A stretch of DNA of 64,000 nt from Rhyzopertha dominica (lineage: Eukaryota; Arthropoda; Insecta; Coleoptera; Bostrichidae): NCBI GenBank assembly GCA_025024175.1, contig QCXZ01000047.1, forward strand, positions 930,001-994,000. Reading direction: 5' to 3'. The notes under the pieces were generated by a model, which saw nothing but the letters and a program-made list of their open reading frames with translations, ran no database searches and was not told the DNA's origin. Numbering within the stretch: position 1 is the first letter of the stretch; each line of letters starts with the position of its first letter. Below, in pieces: positions 52,056 to 62,439 of the stretch. The position numbers and the translations under genes were made by a program.

Positions 52056-54080
52056 TACCGTACTACCTAGAGAGTCACGGACTGATTTCCGAACGCCAGT
52101 TTGGGTTCAGGAAGGGCAGAGGGGCAATCGAAGCAATCGACAAGGCGGTCGGAGTTCTCAGGAGGNCCAAGCAAGNGTCGAAACACGCGATGTTGGTGGC
52201 ACTCGACATCAAAAACGCGTTCAACTCGGCTTGGTATCCCAAAATCAGGCAGTTGCTCGCCCAGAGTGGCTGCCCGGGGGATCTCGGAAGGGCCATCGCA
52301 GATTTCTTGCAGGAAAGGAGCGTGAGTTCAGGGTGACAGCGAACACTTCTAGGGGGTGTCCTCAGGGTTCATGCTCGGGACCGATTTTGTGGCTGCTCGT
52401 CATGGAAGAATGGTTCCAAGCGATAGATCGATTGGCGTTTCAGGAGGAGGTTGTGGTCGAAGTGCAGGCCGTTGCCGATGATCATCGACTCATCATGATC
52501 ACAGGCAGGTCTGTGAGAAGACTCGAGGCGGCATTGGAGACGGCTTGGGCGACGTGCCAGGAATGGGCCTCGGCCCACAAACTGCAATACGCCCCCGAGA
52601 AAACCACGGCGATTTTTTCACCGGCCAAGTTTGGCCAGCGACCAATGGTACGTGCGGATCTGCGAGTTCGCATGGGGGAGACGCAGGTCAAAGCCAGCGG
52701 ATCGATGAAGTACCTGGGAGTGATCATCGATCGCAGTCTCGTCTGGGTCGAACACGCCAGATACACCGCAGGGAAGGTGGCAGCCGCAGCTCACAGGGTG
52801 AGGTGGGTTGCAGGAAAAACTTGGGGCACCGACCCAAGTATCCTAAGGGAGATCTACAACAGGGCCATCAGGCCGGCACTATTGTACGGCGCGGGTGTAT
52901 GGGGGGAGCGAGGGTCTGACACCCGAGTCCAGCAACACCTGCGGGCGGCCCAACGGTCGTTTCTCCTGGGGATAACAAAGGCGTATCGAACTACGCCCAA
53001 CGTAGGGTTGGAAGTCTTGCAGGGGTGTCTGCCGCTGCACATCGAAGCAGCAGAGATCAACTACAGGTGGACATCGAGCAAGAAAGAAGACTTCGAAGGA
53101 AGAACAGTTTTCGCAGAGGGACCACATCCAGCGGAACCGCAAACCTCATGGCAGGAATGGGGCGGAGGCAACATGGCAGGGACGTGGATCTTCACAGATG
53201 CATCTCGAGAAGAGGAAAGGGTCGGCGTTGGAATCGTCAAATTCGAGGACGGGAGAAGGACAACCATAGAGAAGAGAAGAGAAGACTCCAGGATGGTTAC
53301 CCGGTGCACATGGCTGAGCTATGGGCTTTGGGAATCGCTATGAAATCTGTTACAGGTTTTAGGGGGGCAACCATCAACTTGGCAACAGACTCCAGAGTTG
53401 CTCTGGACATGTTGTGGAGGAAGGGAGGCACGGCACACGCAATCTGGAGAGAGAAGCGGCGGATCGAGACCGAGGGAGCCACAGTTCGACTGTGCTGGGC
53501 ATCAGATGCCCAAGAGGGCACCGCGGAGGCGGATCGCACGGCAAAAAGGGCCAGAGAAGAGCAGAAAGGCATCCCTACAGAGCGGGCACCCATCACCGGG
53601 AGGATGCTCAAGAAGGAGGCTCGGACTGCAGCCATGGCAAGATGGCAGCGGGAATGGGACGAAGCAGACAAGGGACGCACCACACGCGGGTACACCCCAA
53701 AAGTCAGCTTCGGGTAGAGGAGATGGAGTCACCGGGCGCCCTGTCTGCTCACCGGACATGGCTCGCTCCAGGCGTACTTCCGTCGCTTCCGTCTGAAGAG
53801 GGTCAACGGTGAGAGCTTCTGTGAAGAAGGGTCACAGGACACGGCGGAACACGCGCTCGAAGAGTGCACAGACCCCACAAGGGAAGGGGCGAGAAGGAGG
53901 TTCCAGCAGGCCCAAGAGAGGATCGGTGGAGCGTTCCCTTTCAAAGTGGACGACGACACCAAAGAACAGGAAGTCACAAATTTCAACCGATTTGCGGAGG
54001 AAATTCGACTTCAGGAAGATGAGGGCGAAGATTCGGTGGAGGACGTATGGGAAACCGAGGAGGAAGAGGAAGACGACTAA
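52056..54080 (+). pseudogene. R1 ORF2: RT (partial), RNase H and C-terminal domain
   Basis: RT begins at YYLESHGLISERQFGFRKG, then LVALDIKNAFNSAWYPKI (first catalytic Asp). After a shift near 52320 come RGCPQGSCSGPILWLLV and VQAVADDHRLIMI (active site VADD where YADD is usual). The thumb region has MKYLGVIIDRSL and YNRAIRPALLYGAGVWG. RNase H follows with WIFTDASREEERVGVGIV, a shift near 53300, HMAELWALGIA, NLATDSRVALD and EADRTAKRA. The C-terminus, after another shift near 53720, carries HALEECTDP and a Glu-rich tail to TAA at 54078. Two N near 52166-52176. Endonuclease and first RT motifs are missing. Confidence 0.85.
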
Positions 54081-54399
54081 GTGGAACGGCCTGATCGCAG
54101 ACCAGAGGCGTTTGTCCTGCAAGAGAGGAACAAGGAGAGGGCAGCGAGGGTAACACTTAGTGTAAGATAGGATAAGTTAGACTAAGTGCGAGCATGAGAG
54201 GTTGAGAAAGACGGGAGAGGCTGAAAGGGAGTGGAAAGCGTCCCCCTTTCCCCGCTGATTTTTGGGAGACGCGGAGGAGGTTGGGTTCTGTTGGCCGCGG
54301 TTTGGCTGGATGGTGGGAGGGCAACCACAACTTTGGCCTAAAGTCTACGGACGGGAAGGTCGGAGTTAACCTTTCAGGTTAATTCCAAAGCATCAACGT

Positions 54400-54409
54400 G
54401 TCCCTATCC
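54400..54409 (+). repeat. R1 target-site duplication
   Basis: GTCCCTATCC, within TGTCCCTATCCATT, repeats the TGTCCCTACCCATT at 49929-49942 with one difference. R1 is known to duplicate a 14-bp 28S stretch beginning TGTCCC. Confidence 0.7.
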
Positions 54410-54422
54410 ATTTAGGCACGTC

Positions 54423-54755
54423 TTACATCCAACCAGTCTGGGGATTTCCATATACACCTCTTCTTCCAGCTCCCCATTTTAGATACGCTGTCGCCACATC
54501 ATACTGCCGTATGTGCATATCATTCCCAACAGCGTGAGCAATTACGGCCCTAATGGAGTCCAAACGTGCAACTGGTGCGAACATTTCATGGAAGTCCTTG
54601 CTGTAGCGTTGCAAATACCCCTTTGCAATAATCCTTGCCTTTCGCTTTTCTCGGACGCCATCCCTGCCGTACTTGTTTCGTAGTACGAAACGGCTTCCAA
54701 TCACGTGCCCTTCTTGAGAACGGATCTCACTTCGTCCACAATGGCGGCCATCCAC
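54423..54755 (-). pseudogene. Copia reverse transcriptase N-terminal part
   Basis: Encodes SRFVLRNKYGRDGVREKRKA, FHEMFAPVARLDSIRAVIAH, and MHIRQYDVATAYLKW (first catalytic Asp), ending EVYMEIP-like after a shift. Typical copia RT order. Confidence 0.85.
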
Positions 54756-55369
54756 TCACTTGATTCCAAACTTCCCAAGGCTTGGGTGACAGGAACCTCA
54801 GACTTACCATCTAGCATATCTTCGTAGGTCTTCCAGGATGTTCAGTTCTTTCCTTACGTGGTCTGCCGGGAGCTCTTCTCTCGGTGATGGCCTGGCCTGC
54901 ACCACCCTGGTTGCCAACTGGTGCCTCTCGTCCAACTTCCGGAGGGAATCCTAAGAAATCTTCGTCCGATGATTCTTCTAGGTTGTCACGAATATATCGC
55001 ATGCCACAGGTGGTACCATGGGGGGGGGGGGGTCTGAACTTCTCGTTCAGTGCTGTACAACAGGTCGATGCTTACTTCTGGTTATTCAGGAAACAAACCC
55101 TCGTACACATCGTCCGAATACACTAGAGCTTCATCCAGGAAACATACATCTCTGGACACAATTAATTTCAGCTCGCCTGGAAACTAAATCCTGTACGCCT
55201 TTGACTCAGTGCTATAGCCCACAAAGATTCCCTTCTTGGATCTCGGCTCTAACTTTGGTCTGCCTGCTGATCGGTCCATTATAAATATTTCACAGCCGAA
55301 GCGTTTTAATCCACTTGCGTCTGGGGGTCTCACCCATCGGCAGCCGTGTATGCATCAAAGGACATCTCG

Positions 55370-56190
55370 CTGTGACCAGTAATGTCCTGTTTCGCCTTTC
55401 GGTCACGCCATTCTGCTCGGGGTAGTACGGAGCTGTTAAATGCCGCACAATGCTATTTCTCTTCAGCAATTCATCAAAGTCCTGATTCTCGTACTCCCTT
55501 CCATTATCGGATTTCCCCGCTGGGCCGTTATAAAGGCTATGAAATCACGTGGCTCTTCCGTTCGATAANACGTATCTCACACAATCCAGAAAAACCGTCT
55601 ATAAAGGTCACAAAGTAGAGCTTCTTCCCATGGGAGGGAACACGCATTGGGCCACGCACATTGGTGTGTATAAGTTCACCTACTTTCAACGTTCTTTCAG
55701 ATTTCTTTGAAAACGCTGGTCGGCATATCTTTCCCTGTAGGCAGACGCTGCATTCGAAGTCACTTTCTGTACCTTTGACATTTATCCCATGGATTGCCCC
55801 TGATTTTATCGGCTGACATAAGGACCGAACATTCAGGTGCCCCATCCGGATATGCCAATCTTCCAAGGAACTCTGCGTCGGCACCCTCGTCACCAACTCT
55901 GCTGCATTTCTGCACTCAGGGTTTCGTACTCCACTTACGTAATAAAGGTTATTTACACGATTTGCGGTCAGCGCGACATTTCTGTCATAATCTATGACCT
56001 TCGCCTTCGTTTTGTGAAATACAACGGTGTACCCTTTGTCAGTAATTTTACTAACCGATACTAAATTCAAACGAAGAAGCGGCACATATAAAGTATCCGA
56101 CAATTTCACGGATCTGCTACCCCCAATGACATCTGTTTTTATCGATACCGTGCCATACATAGTTGTATGGGCGCTATACAGCAAATAAAA
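55370..56190 (-). pseudogene. Copia protease end, pre-integrase and integrase
   Basis: The frame to 55537 shows KLSDTLYVPLLRLNLVSVSK (pre-integrase), WHIRMGHLNVRSL (zinc-binding start), FECSVCLQGK, and FVTFIDGFSGL (first catalytic Asp). After an N and a shift near 55568, SDNGREYENQDF (second Asp) and YYPEQNGVTER (Glu) follow down to about 55380. The catalytic triad is recognisable; the gene is broken. Confidence 0.85.
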
Positions 56191-56197
56191 GAAGCTG

Positions 56198-56575
56198 ATG
56201 ATGCAACGAATCATGGAAACAGAAGGTGTTAACCAAGATGGACCATTCGTTGAATCTACAGATTATGGGCTGAACAGAAGCAACACCAAAACCTTGGAAG
56301 TGGGTATTTCACCAGTAGACCTTCTTCCATCCGTTCGGATAGTATCAGCAAGTAATACAGTTGCGTTTGGATTGGTCCAGTGGAATGATTTTATACAGCA
56401 TAGGAATCCCATCATGGACTACTTCAAAAATCAAACTGCCGCTGACAGTGTGTATTAAGTTCGATAACTACAACATTCAGTTAGAGGAGTATAAAAAAGT
56501 GAAAAGTGCTAAGAATAATCGGACCTTACAGCGAGATATTCTTGGGGTATGAGAACAAAAAAACTTATTATTATT
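56198..56575 (+). CDS. Unrecognised open frames
   Basis: 56198-56458 encodes SVRIVSASNTVAFGLVQWND and continues after a shift as FDNYNIQLEEYKKVKSAKN. The composition looks protein-like and resembles pieces of dispersed insect repeat genes, but I cannot assign it. Confidence 0.25.
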
Positions 56576-56579
56576 AAAC

Positions 56580-57081
56580 GCCGCTTAAGTCCTGCTGGCA
56601 CACAGCGAAATTGACCATCCCCACCACAACTTAAGAACATTCAGCGCAGGCCAGACGGCCCTACCACCGCCCAGAAGAGTATAAATTCTCAAGCCGATCC
56701 CTGCATCGCTCTCAGAGGTCCTAGGACCGTTGAGAAAACGTAGTGAGTCTCCTCCTGTGGCTATGTAGAACGCCTGGAGCTTGAAGGCAGACGTGATGGA
56801 TCTGCCTTGCTCCAGACGAAGGCCTGCTAACCAGAGGCGACCGCGAACGCCAGGAGCTTGAAGGCAGGCGTGGTGGATCTGCCTCGCTCCAGACGAAGGC
56901 CTGCAAACCAGAGACGACTACGAACACCAGGAACTTGAAGGCAGACGTGGTGGATCTGCCTCGCTCCAGACGAGGCCGCCCGTCAAGATCCGCCAGCGCG
57001 GCCGCCGGTCCGTCCTAGCAGGCAAAGAACCCGGTTGTAACGCCGTAACTGTTCAGGATCACCAACAAATATAATAATAGG
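56580..57081 (+). repeat. LTR of element D with tandem 75-bp units
   Basis: Inferred LTR that ends just before a primer-binding site. The left edge is uncertain (about 56550-56590). AGTATAAATTC (56679) is a TATA-like site. Three tandem units of about 75-78 bp (56765-56985) follow, each with GGAGCTTGAAGGCAGACGTG, GGATCTGCC and CTCCAGACGAAGGCC. Confidence 0.55.
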
Positions 57082-57083
57082 AC

Positions 57084-57103
57084 TGGCGCAATCGGTAAGA
57101 ATC
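57084..57103 (+). other. Primer-binding site, element D
   Basis: TGGCGCAATCGGTAAGAATC resembles the serine-tRNA-type sites of the 17.6/297 group, and is similar to the one at 18704. Confidence 0.6.
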
Positions 57104-57290
57104 TCACTTAATTACTTTCCCACAAATTCTGTAATAAGGATTCCTAAGAAGAATTACCGGACCGGTTGCAACCGGGCATAATATATTGTCACATACGTAC
57201 GAACTTGAGCGTAAGTAACGCGGAGTACGCCACTGTATAAAAAATGCGTACATAATCATTATTAAGTATCGAAGTGGAAAAAGTGAGGGA

Positions 57291-57357
57291 TGGACGCTCT
57301 CTTCGATCAACTGTCTTCGTGGGTTGGTGACACGTTCGCTCCGTCCAAGAAAAATGT
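57291..57357 (+). CDS. Short 5' coding exon of element D
   Basis: ATGGACGCTCTCTTCGATCA opens MDALFDQLSSWVGDTFAPSK, running into AAAAAT|GTAAGT, a strong donor. It sits about 190 bp after the primer site, where gag starts in related elements. A short first exon could serve a spliced message. No acceptor partner was identified. Confidence 0.45.
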
Positions 57358-57495
57358 AAGTACCGCATTTTATTTTTTTATAACTATAAGTTAGTAAATA
57401 GACCTTTTGGCAACGCTATGTTAACTTTCTTTCCTACAAAATTAATGCATTTTCTAAGTGAAAAGTGAGTAAGGTAAGTCCACTTTAAATCTTTT

Positions 57496-57730
57496 GATGT
57501 CGCTGCTCTACCATCTCTGGATAGATGCGATAATATTTAACTGACGAAACGAAACAACTGCTGAATCAGGAACTGATGAAACGGACATGAATCTCTTAAC
57601 TCTGCACTGGCAACAAAGAGACCACTAATTGCATAGTGCCTGGTTTATTACTCGTATTAAAATTTTCGGTTACGTGCTGTTTGCGGACGGTGCTGATGTC
57701 GCTGCTCTACTATCTTTGGATAGATGCGAA
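57496..57730. repeat. Duplicated 35-bp motif
   Basis: GATGTCGCTGCTCTACCATC at 57497 and GATGTCGCTGCTCTACTATC at 57694, both followed by TCTGGATAGATGCG or TTTGGATAGATGCG, are 197 bp apart. Confidence 0.75.
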
Positions 57731-57999
57731 ACATGGTGGAGGCGCCGATTTGACCAGGAAATTATGATTAACTTTATTCATTGTAGTTTTTTTCAAGATT
57801 AAGTAAGTACCTAACTGTCTAAGCCGACTACGTGAAATGATAAAAATAAATTCCAAAAATAGAAGTTGATAAACAAGAGTGGGATAATTTTAGGCCTCAA
57901 TTGTGAAGTACTGAAGTTCACGAAAATCCGCTTCGTCCTAATACAAGTTTAGTTCGTAGCCCCACTGCATCTAGTGATTAGGCAGTTAGATGTCCAGTC

Positions 58000-58152
58000 C
58001 CCTTCGGAAGAGGATAAATTTAAAACTAGTAAACCTACCGAAACTCAATCAAATTTTGAAAAATTTCATCAAAAAGTAGTTGAAAAGCCAGTCGTTGTTA
58101 AAATTAGTAAAAACATATCCACCTTCTAGTTCAAATCCTGCTGAGTTCTTAA
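58000..58152 (+). pseudogene. Gag fragment of element D, left of piggyBac
   Basis: Degraded gag-like coding ending NPAEFL at the TTAA. The other half of the frame continues directly after the piggyBac element. Confidence 0.55.
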
Positions 58153-60676
58153 CCCTTTCAGACCCGACGTCCATTACAATGGACACTGAACTTAGAGGGT
58201 TCTGTAAAATTAATCTTAACATCTATTACAGTTTTCTAGTTGACCTTGTGTTAAAGAAACCTGTATTATCATAAATACATGCAGACAGCGCTTGCTGTTC
58301 ATACTGTCATCAAAAAAATCTGCTTATATGACAGGCGTACAATGGCGGGAGTAGCAAGTTCTTGCAAACGTAAGTAAAATCCATTTTATTTTTAATATCG
58401 GGAACTCGCATTGCAAAAAATTTGTATTTGATAGTATAATAAAGGTTGAATGTAGTTATTATTGGCATTTTAGTAGCTCGTAAACGTCAAATGTCACTCA
58501 AAACACAGTATTTATATCACTGTCCATTATAGTGGACACTGGGACTAAGTTAAGTTTTTCTTAGGGCTCTACAATCCAGATAATCCCCTTGATGCCGAAA
58601 TTCTGCTTTCATTCTTGGATGATGAATCCCTTGACAAAGAATGTGAGAGAGTTTTAGAGAGAATAAACAATTTCTCGGATCTTGAAGATGACAGCGGTGA
58701 TGACGAGATCGTCGATATAAGAAATAGTGCAAAGTCTGCGCCAAGAACAATTGAAGTTCAAGCAGAAATTGCAAATCTAAATGAGGATCAACCTGAAGAA
58801 GAACTTCAAGGTGCGGAAGAATTTGCAGATACGGTTGTGCATGAAAATGAAGAAGAGGCTCACTTTAGGGAAGATAGATGCACAAAAAAAGCAGATATAA
58901 AATGGACAAAAAATAAATTTTCAAAAATCTCTTTTGAGAGTGAAACTCCAGATGAACAAAAGGAAGGAGACGCTGTTGTGATGGATCCAATAAATTATTT
59001 CTACAGATATATTCCTGAAGATATCTTTCGAAAAGTAGCGGAAATGACGAATATCTATGCTTTGCAGCAAGGAAATAATTTCAAACCCTGCAATTTTGAA
59101 GAGATAAAAAATTTATTTGGTCTGCATATAATGATGTCTTGTTTGGGATTCCCCCGCGTCAGAATGTATTGGGAAAAGTCCTTGAATATGACCTTATTTA
59201 CTGAGACAATGAGTAGAGACCGATTTTTTCAATTACGCACCAATCTGCACATTGTGAATAATTTGGAAAAGCCTGAAAACAATACTGACAGATTATATAA
59301 AATTAGGCCATTTTTTGACAGCATAAGAAAACGATGCCATGAACTTGTTATGGAGAAAAATGTATGTGTTGACGAACAAATGGTGCCGTTTACAGGGCAT
59401 CTTTCTATTATACAGTATGTCAAGGGTAAACCATGTCCATGGGGAGTGAAAATTTTTGTCATTTGCGGAAAAAGTGGGATGGCGTACGACTTCCTCATAT
59501 ACCAAGGTGCTACAACGGAACTTGATAAACACATGGTTACAAAATTCGGCTTAGGAGCTGCTGTTGTTCTCAAATTGGCAGAAAATGTTCCTGCAGGTCA
59601 TTATCTATACTTTGATAATTATTTTTCGACCTATAACTTGTTTGAGGCGCTACAACAAAAAAAGATTCATGCAGCTGGAACAGTGCGGGTAAACAGATTT
59701 AACAATCCACCTTTGCTACCTGATAAAAATGCACTAAAACGAAATAGAGGATTCAGCGAAGAAGTCGTCAATGCAGATAACTCCATTGTACTTTGCAAGT
59801 GGGTGGATAATCGCACAGTAACTCTGGCTTCAAATTTTGTAGGAATTGGCGAAGAAGATACCGCTAGACGATGGGATAAAACTAGAAAAGAATATATTGA
59901 AATCAAACGTCCAGAAGTTGTAAAATTATATAATCAATGTATGGGAGGAGTCGACTCTCTCGACCAACTTGTAGGGCATTATCGCATTTTTATAAAATCC
60001 AAAAAATGGACGTTGCGAATGATATTTCACGCTGTAGATTTGGCTTGTACCAACAGTTGGTTGGAATACAAGAAAGATGCTGAAAATGCAAAAATTAATA
60101 AAAAAAACGTACTCGACTCCTTACATTTCAAAATTCATATTGCTGAATCTCTTATAAAAGTAGGAAAGCCTTGTAATTTGAAACGAAAAGCTGGACGGCC
60201 TAGTAAAGAAAACCTCTGTGATTCTCCTCAATCTTCCAAAAGAAAATCTGGTGAATGCATGCCATTACGGGAACTCCAGCTAGACATGTTTGATCATATG
60301 CCTGAATACGATGAAATGAAAGAAGCTACTAGATGCAAAAAATTAAAATGTACTGGTAAAACCCACGTCTACTGCATCAAGTGTAAAGTTCATCTTTGTT
60401 TTGTTAAAAATCGAAATTGTTTCAAAGAATTTCATGCCAAATAATATTTTTTGATCATTTTTCTATTTTTATTGTTAGGCACATAATTAGTTAAATTTGT
60501 ATCTTTCTACAACATTTGTGACCCATTGTCCATTGTAATGGACATATTCATAATTTTTGAAAAAAATAAAAAAAACCAAAAATTTTCTTGTTTTTGCTTT
60601 TAATTGATCATATAAAAATAAAACAACCATAAAAAAAATTTTTGGAGATTTTAAAATTAATTCGGGTCTGAAAGGG
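58153..60676 (+). mobile_element. piggyBac DNA transposon, apparently intact
   Basis: 2,524 bp between TTAA sites (58149-58152, 60677-60680). Ends CCCTTTCAGACCCG and CGGGTCTGAAAGGG are exact inverses. Three 16-bp palindromes GTCCATTNNAATGGAC-type lie at 58169, 58521 (imperfect) and 60528, near the ends. It carries an uninterrupted transposase. Confidence 0.93.
58342..60444 (+). CDS. piggyBac transposase, two exons
   Basis: Exon 1 (58342-58369, MAGVASSCK, AAAC|GTAAGT) joins in phase to exon 2 from 58565 (TTTTTCTTAG|GG), giving about 635 residues; in exon 2 alone there is no ATG at the start of the domain. The N-terminus is acidic. The DDE_Tnp_1_7 domain has NFKPCNFEEIKNLFGLHI, VDEQMVPFTGHL (Asp), YLYFDNYFSTYNLFEAL (Asp), CMGGVDSLDQLVGHYRI (Asp) and SKKWTLRMIFHAVDLACTNS. 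The C-terminus is a cysteine-rich domain (CKKLKCTGKTHVYCIKC, CFKEFH) that binds the ends. No stop or shift, so activity is plausible. It excises precisely at TTAA. Confidence 0.92.
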
Positions 60677-60990
60677 TTAAGGAACTATGAAAGAAGTGTT
60701 ATTGCTAACGGTTGGTCTACAGAGCTAAAAATTGCATATTTCGGTTCATTTTTAGAAGGTGCTGCAAATCGCTGGTACGAAAGATTTGTCAAAAATAATT
60801 CAATTAGCACATGGGAAACTATTAAGAAACATTTCATAAATGAATCCAGTGATATTTTACAAGATACTACATTTGCAATTTCAGAACCGAGTACAATCAA
60901 ATAGTGAAAGTCTGAAAAACTTTTATTACGACTTAATAACTTTAGCATACGAGTTTGACCCTGACAAGAGAAACTGAACTGAGAAACAGA
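60677..60990 (+). pseudogene. Gag fragment of element D, right of piggyBac
   Basis: Continues the gag frame after TTAA: RNYERSVIANGWSTELKIAY then AANRWYERFVKNNSISTWET, a retrotransposon gag core. A stop at about 60903 is followed by shifted coding (SESLKNFYYDLITLAYEF). Confidence 0.7.
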
Positions 60991-61167
60991 TTAGGTGTTA
61001 ACATGGTGAACGCGATACTCTCTGTAAAAATGGGTTTAAGAGTATCCATTCAATGTTACTGTAATTATGAACTACCAGTATACATTGTTAATAAAATAGA
61101 AACAAACAAAACATACACGAGAATGGATGAAACTTTGGAGGTAGTCGGTAACATCATTAACAGGTAG

Positions 61168-61410
61168 AAATGGAACTCGTTTTTCATGTAACAGGTCACA
61201 GCTTTATCCCGTCTGACCGAGTAATTAGCCTAAGTGAAAAAGAAATGAAAAACCCGAAATAATTTTATTACCAGAAGAAAGCTATGAAATTTTTTCTCAT
61301 TATGGATGGGTAAATCATCTAGGAACAGATTGCAGCAATTTAGATTGGAAAAAAGCAAAAAGTGCGGTAGTAAAATTGCCAGGATCATGGCATTTCCAGT
61401 TAAAACAAAT
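61168..61410 (+). pseudogene. Fragment of dispersed insect repeat protein
   Basis: MELVFHVTGHSFIPSDRVIS, a shift, LLPEESYEIFSHYGWVNHLG, then PGSWHFQLK. The order HSFxPxDR...LPEE...G resembles a domain in multi-copy insect proteins (DUF7869-like, from memory). Short and broken. Confidence 0.4.
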
Positions 61411-61419
61411 ATAATATAA

Positions 61420-61815
61420 TATTATATAATATTATGTGCTACAATTCTATACCTGTATAGAAGAAATGTATATGTATTCCACATTAACAATGAAAATCAG
61501 GAAACAGAAGAAATCATCGAACTTCAAGAAAAATCATATCCACGTCTGCCGACAGCCCCACAAGTCAAGAACGCCTTGAGTTTAAGGGGGAAGGAATTAT
61601 GTCCACCTGCACATCCCTCTGCTGTCCGTCGCCAAGCAGGACATTAAGATGTCGCGGGGTGCATCTGCATTTAACCCCTTAGATAACCCTAATGGACGTA
61701 GCTTATAAATAGGGAACAACACGTGTATTCACACAGTTCTTATTGGTACTCATACTAGGGACCTCGTGTTGTAATTTTAAGTTTTGTTTAGAATATTTTT
61801 TTAAACACAACTATT
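61420..61815 (+). repeat. 3' end and LTR of a further gypsy-type element
   Basis: A short coding tail with SYPRLPTAPQVKNALSLRG precedes a polypurine tract (AAGGGGGAAGGAA, 61586-61598) and the LTR start TATGTCCACC at about 61600. The LTR has TATAAATAGGG (61705) as a TATA box. The right edge is not defined. It does not match the LTR at 56.6-57.1 kb. Confidence 0.5.
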
Positions 61816-62439
61816 TATGGTATTTAATTATATACATTACATTATTTCTATGATTAAACTGCAAGAACTATTTGTGATGGCATATTTGTACATTCTGTGT
61901 TTAATACGTTGTGGATGTAGGGTTTTGTTTATCTTTGCAGGAATATATTTCGTGGACTGTTTTCTTTTTGCATGTTCGACTTTACGAATGTCTGTTTTAG
62001 ATCAGCTACCTTCCGTATACCCTGATATAATAGGAGATACTGTACAAGACGAAAAGTTTGACGAACAGCAAACAAATTATCAACATTCTCAACAAACTGG
62101 GGCATTGTTGCAGCCACACTGTTTTGGAAGTCTTAGAAACAGAAGCAAGATTCACTGCCACTTATCGGTCAAATATTTGTTTTATGCACGGGAGTAGTAT
62201 TCAATAATTTTGATCTTTTCATGAACACTGCAACTGGAAGAGATACATACATTGTATGACACAATGATATTTCAAAATGTTGTTGATTGCCCAAAAAATT
62301 GTCCAAGAAATGATAGTCCTGCAGAGAATGTCGACGAAAATAAGCCATTAAAAAAAGACGTCGAACTTTTGATGCTGTAACTCTGGAGTAGCAGTCATAT
62401 AACAAAAAACAAAAAATGCGTGAAACTTTAGAAACTGTC

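Larger units (their letters stand above)
49939..54398 (+). mobile_element. R1-type non-LTR retrotransposon, internally rearranged
   Basis: It begins right after TGTCCCTACC of 28S and ends at 54398, where TGTCCCTATC (54400-54409) recurs, the first ten bases of the 14-bp duplication R1 makes. It contains ORF1 (gag-like), a 1.27-kb foreign segment in place of the endonuclease and first part of RT, then RT, RNase H, a C-terminal CCHC-like region and a 3' UTR. Confidence 0.85.
54412..56190 (-). mobile_element. Copia element, 5' part of split copy
   Basis: In element order on the minus strand: the protease/pre-integrase region (56170-55830), integrase (55800-55370), a linker with LEESSDEDFLGF (55000), and the start of RT (54755-54423). 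No LTR is seen. RT continues at 49216-49085, so the element is split by 5.2 kb of rDNA-derived sequence. Confidence 0.8.

Noticed and set aside
52369..53695. Several minus-strand and second-frame ORFs over R1 RT/RNase H
   Set aside because: GC-rich coding of R1 leaves long open shadows; only the plus-strand frames carry RT and RNase H motifs.
55018..55032. G-run (13 G) as a regulatory quadruplex
   Set aside because: A single homopolymer within degraded copia sequence; could be a sequencing artefact.
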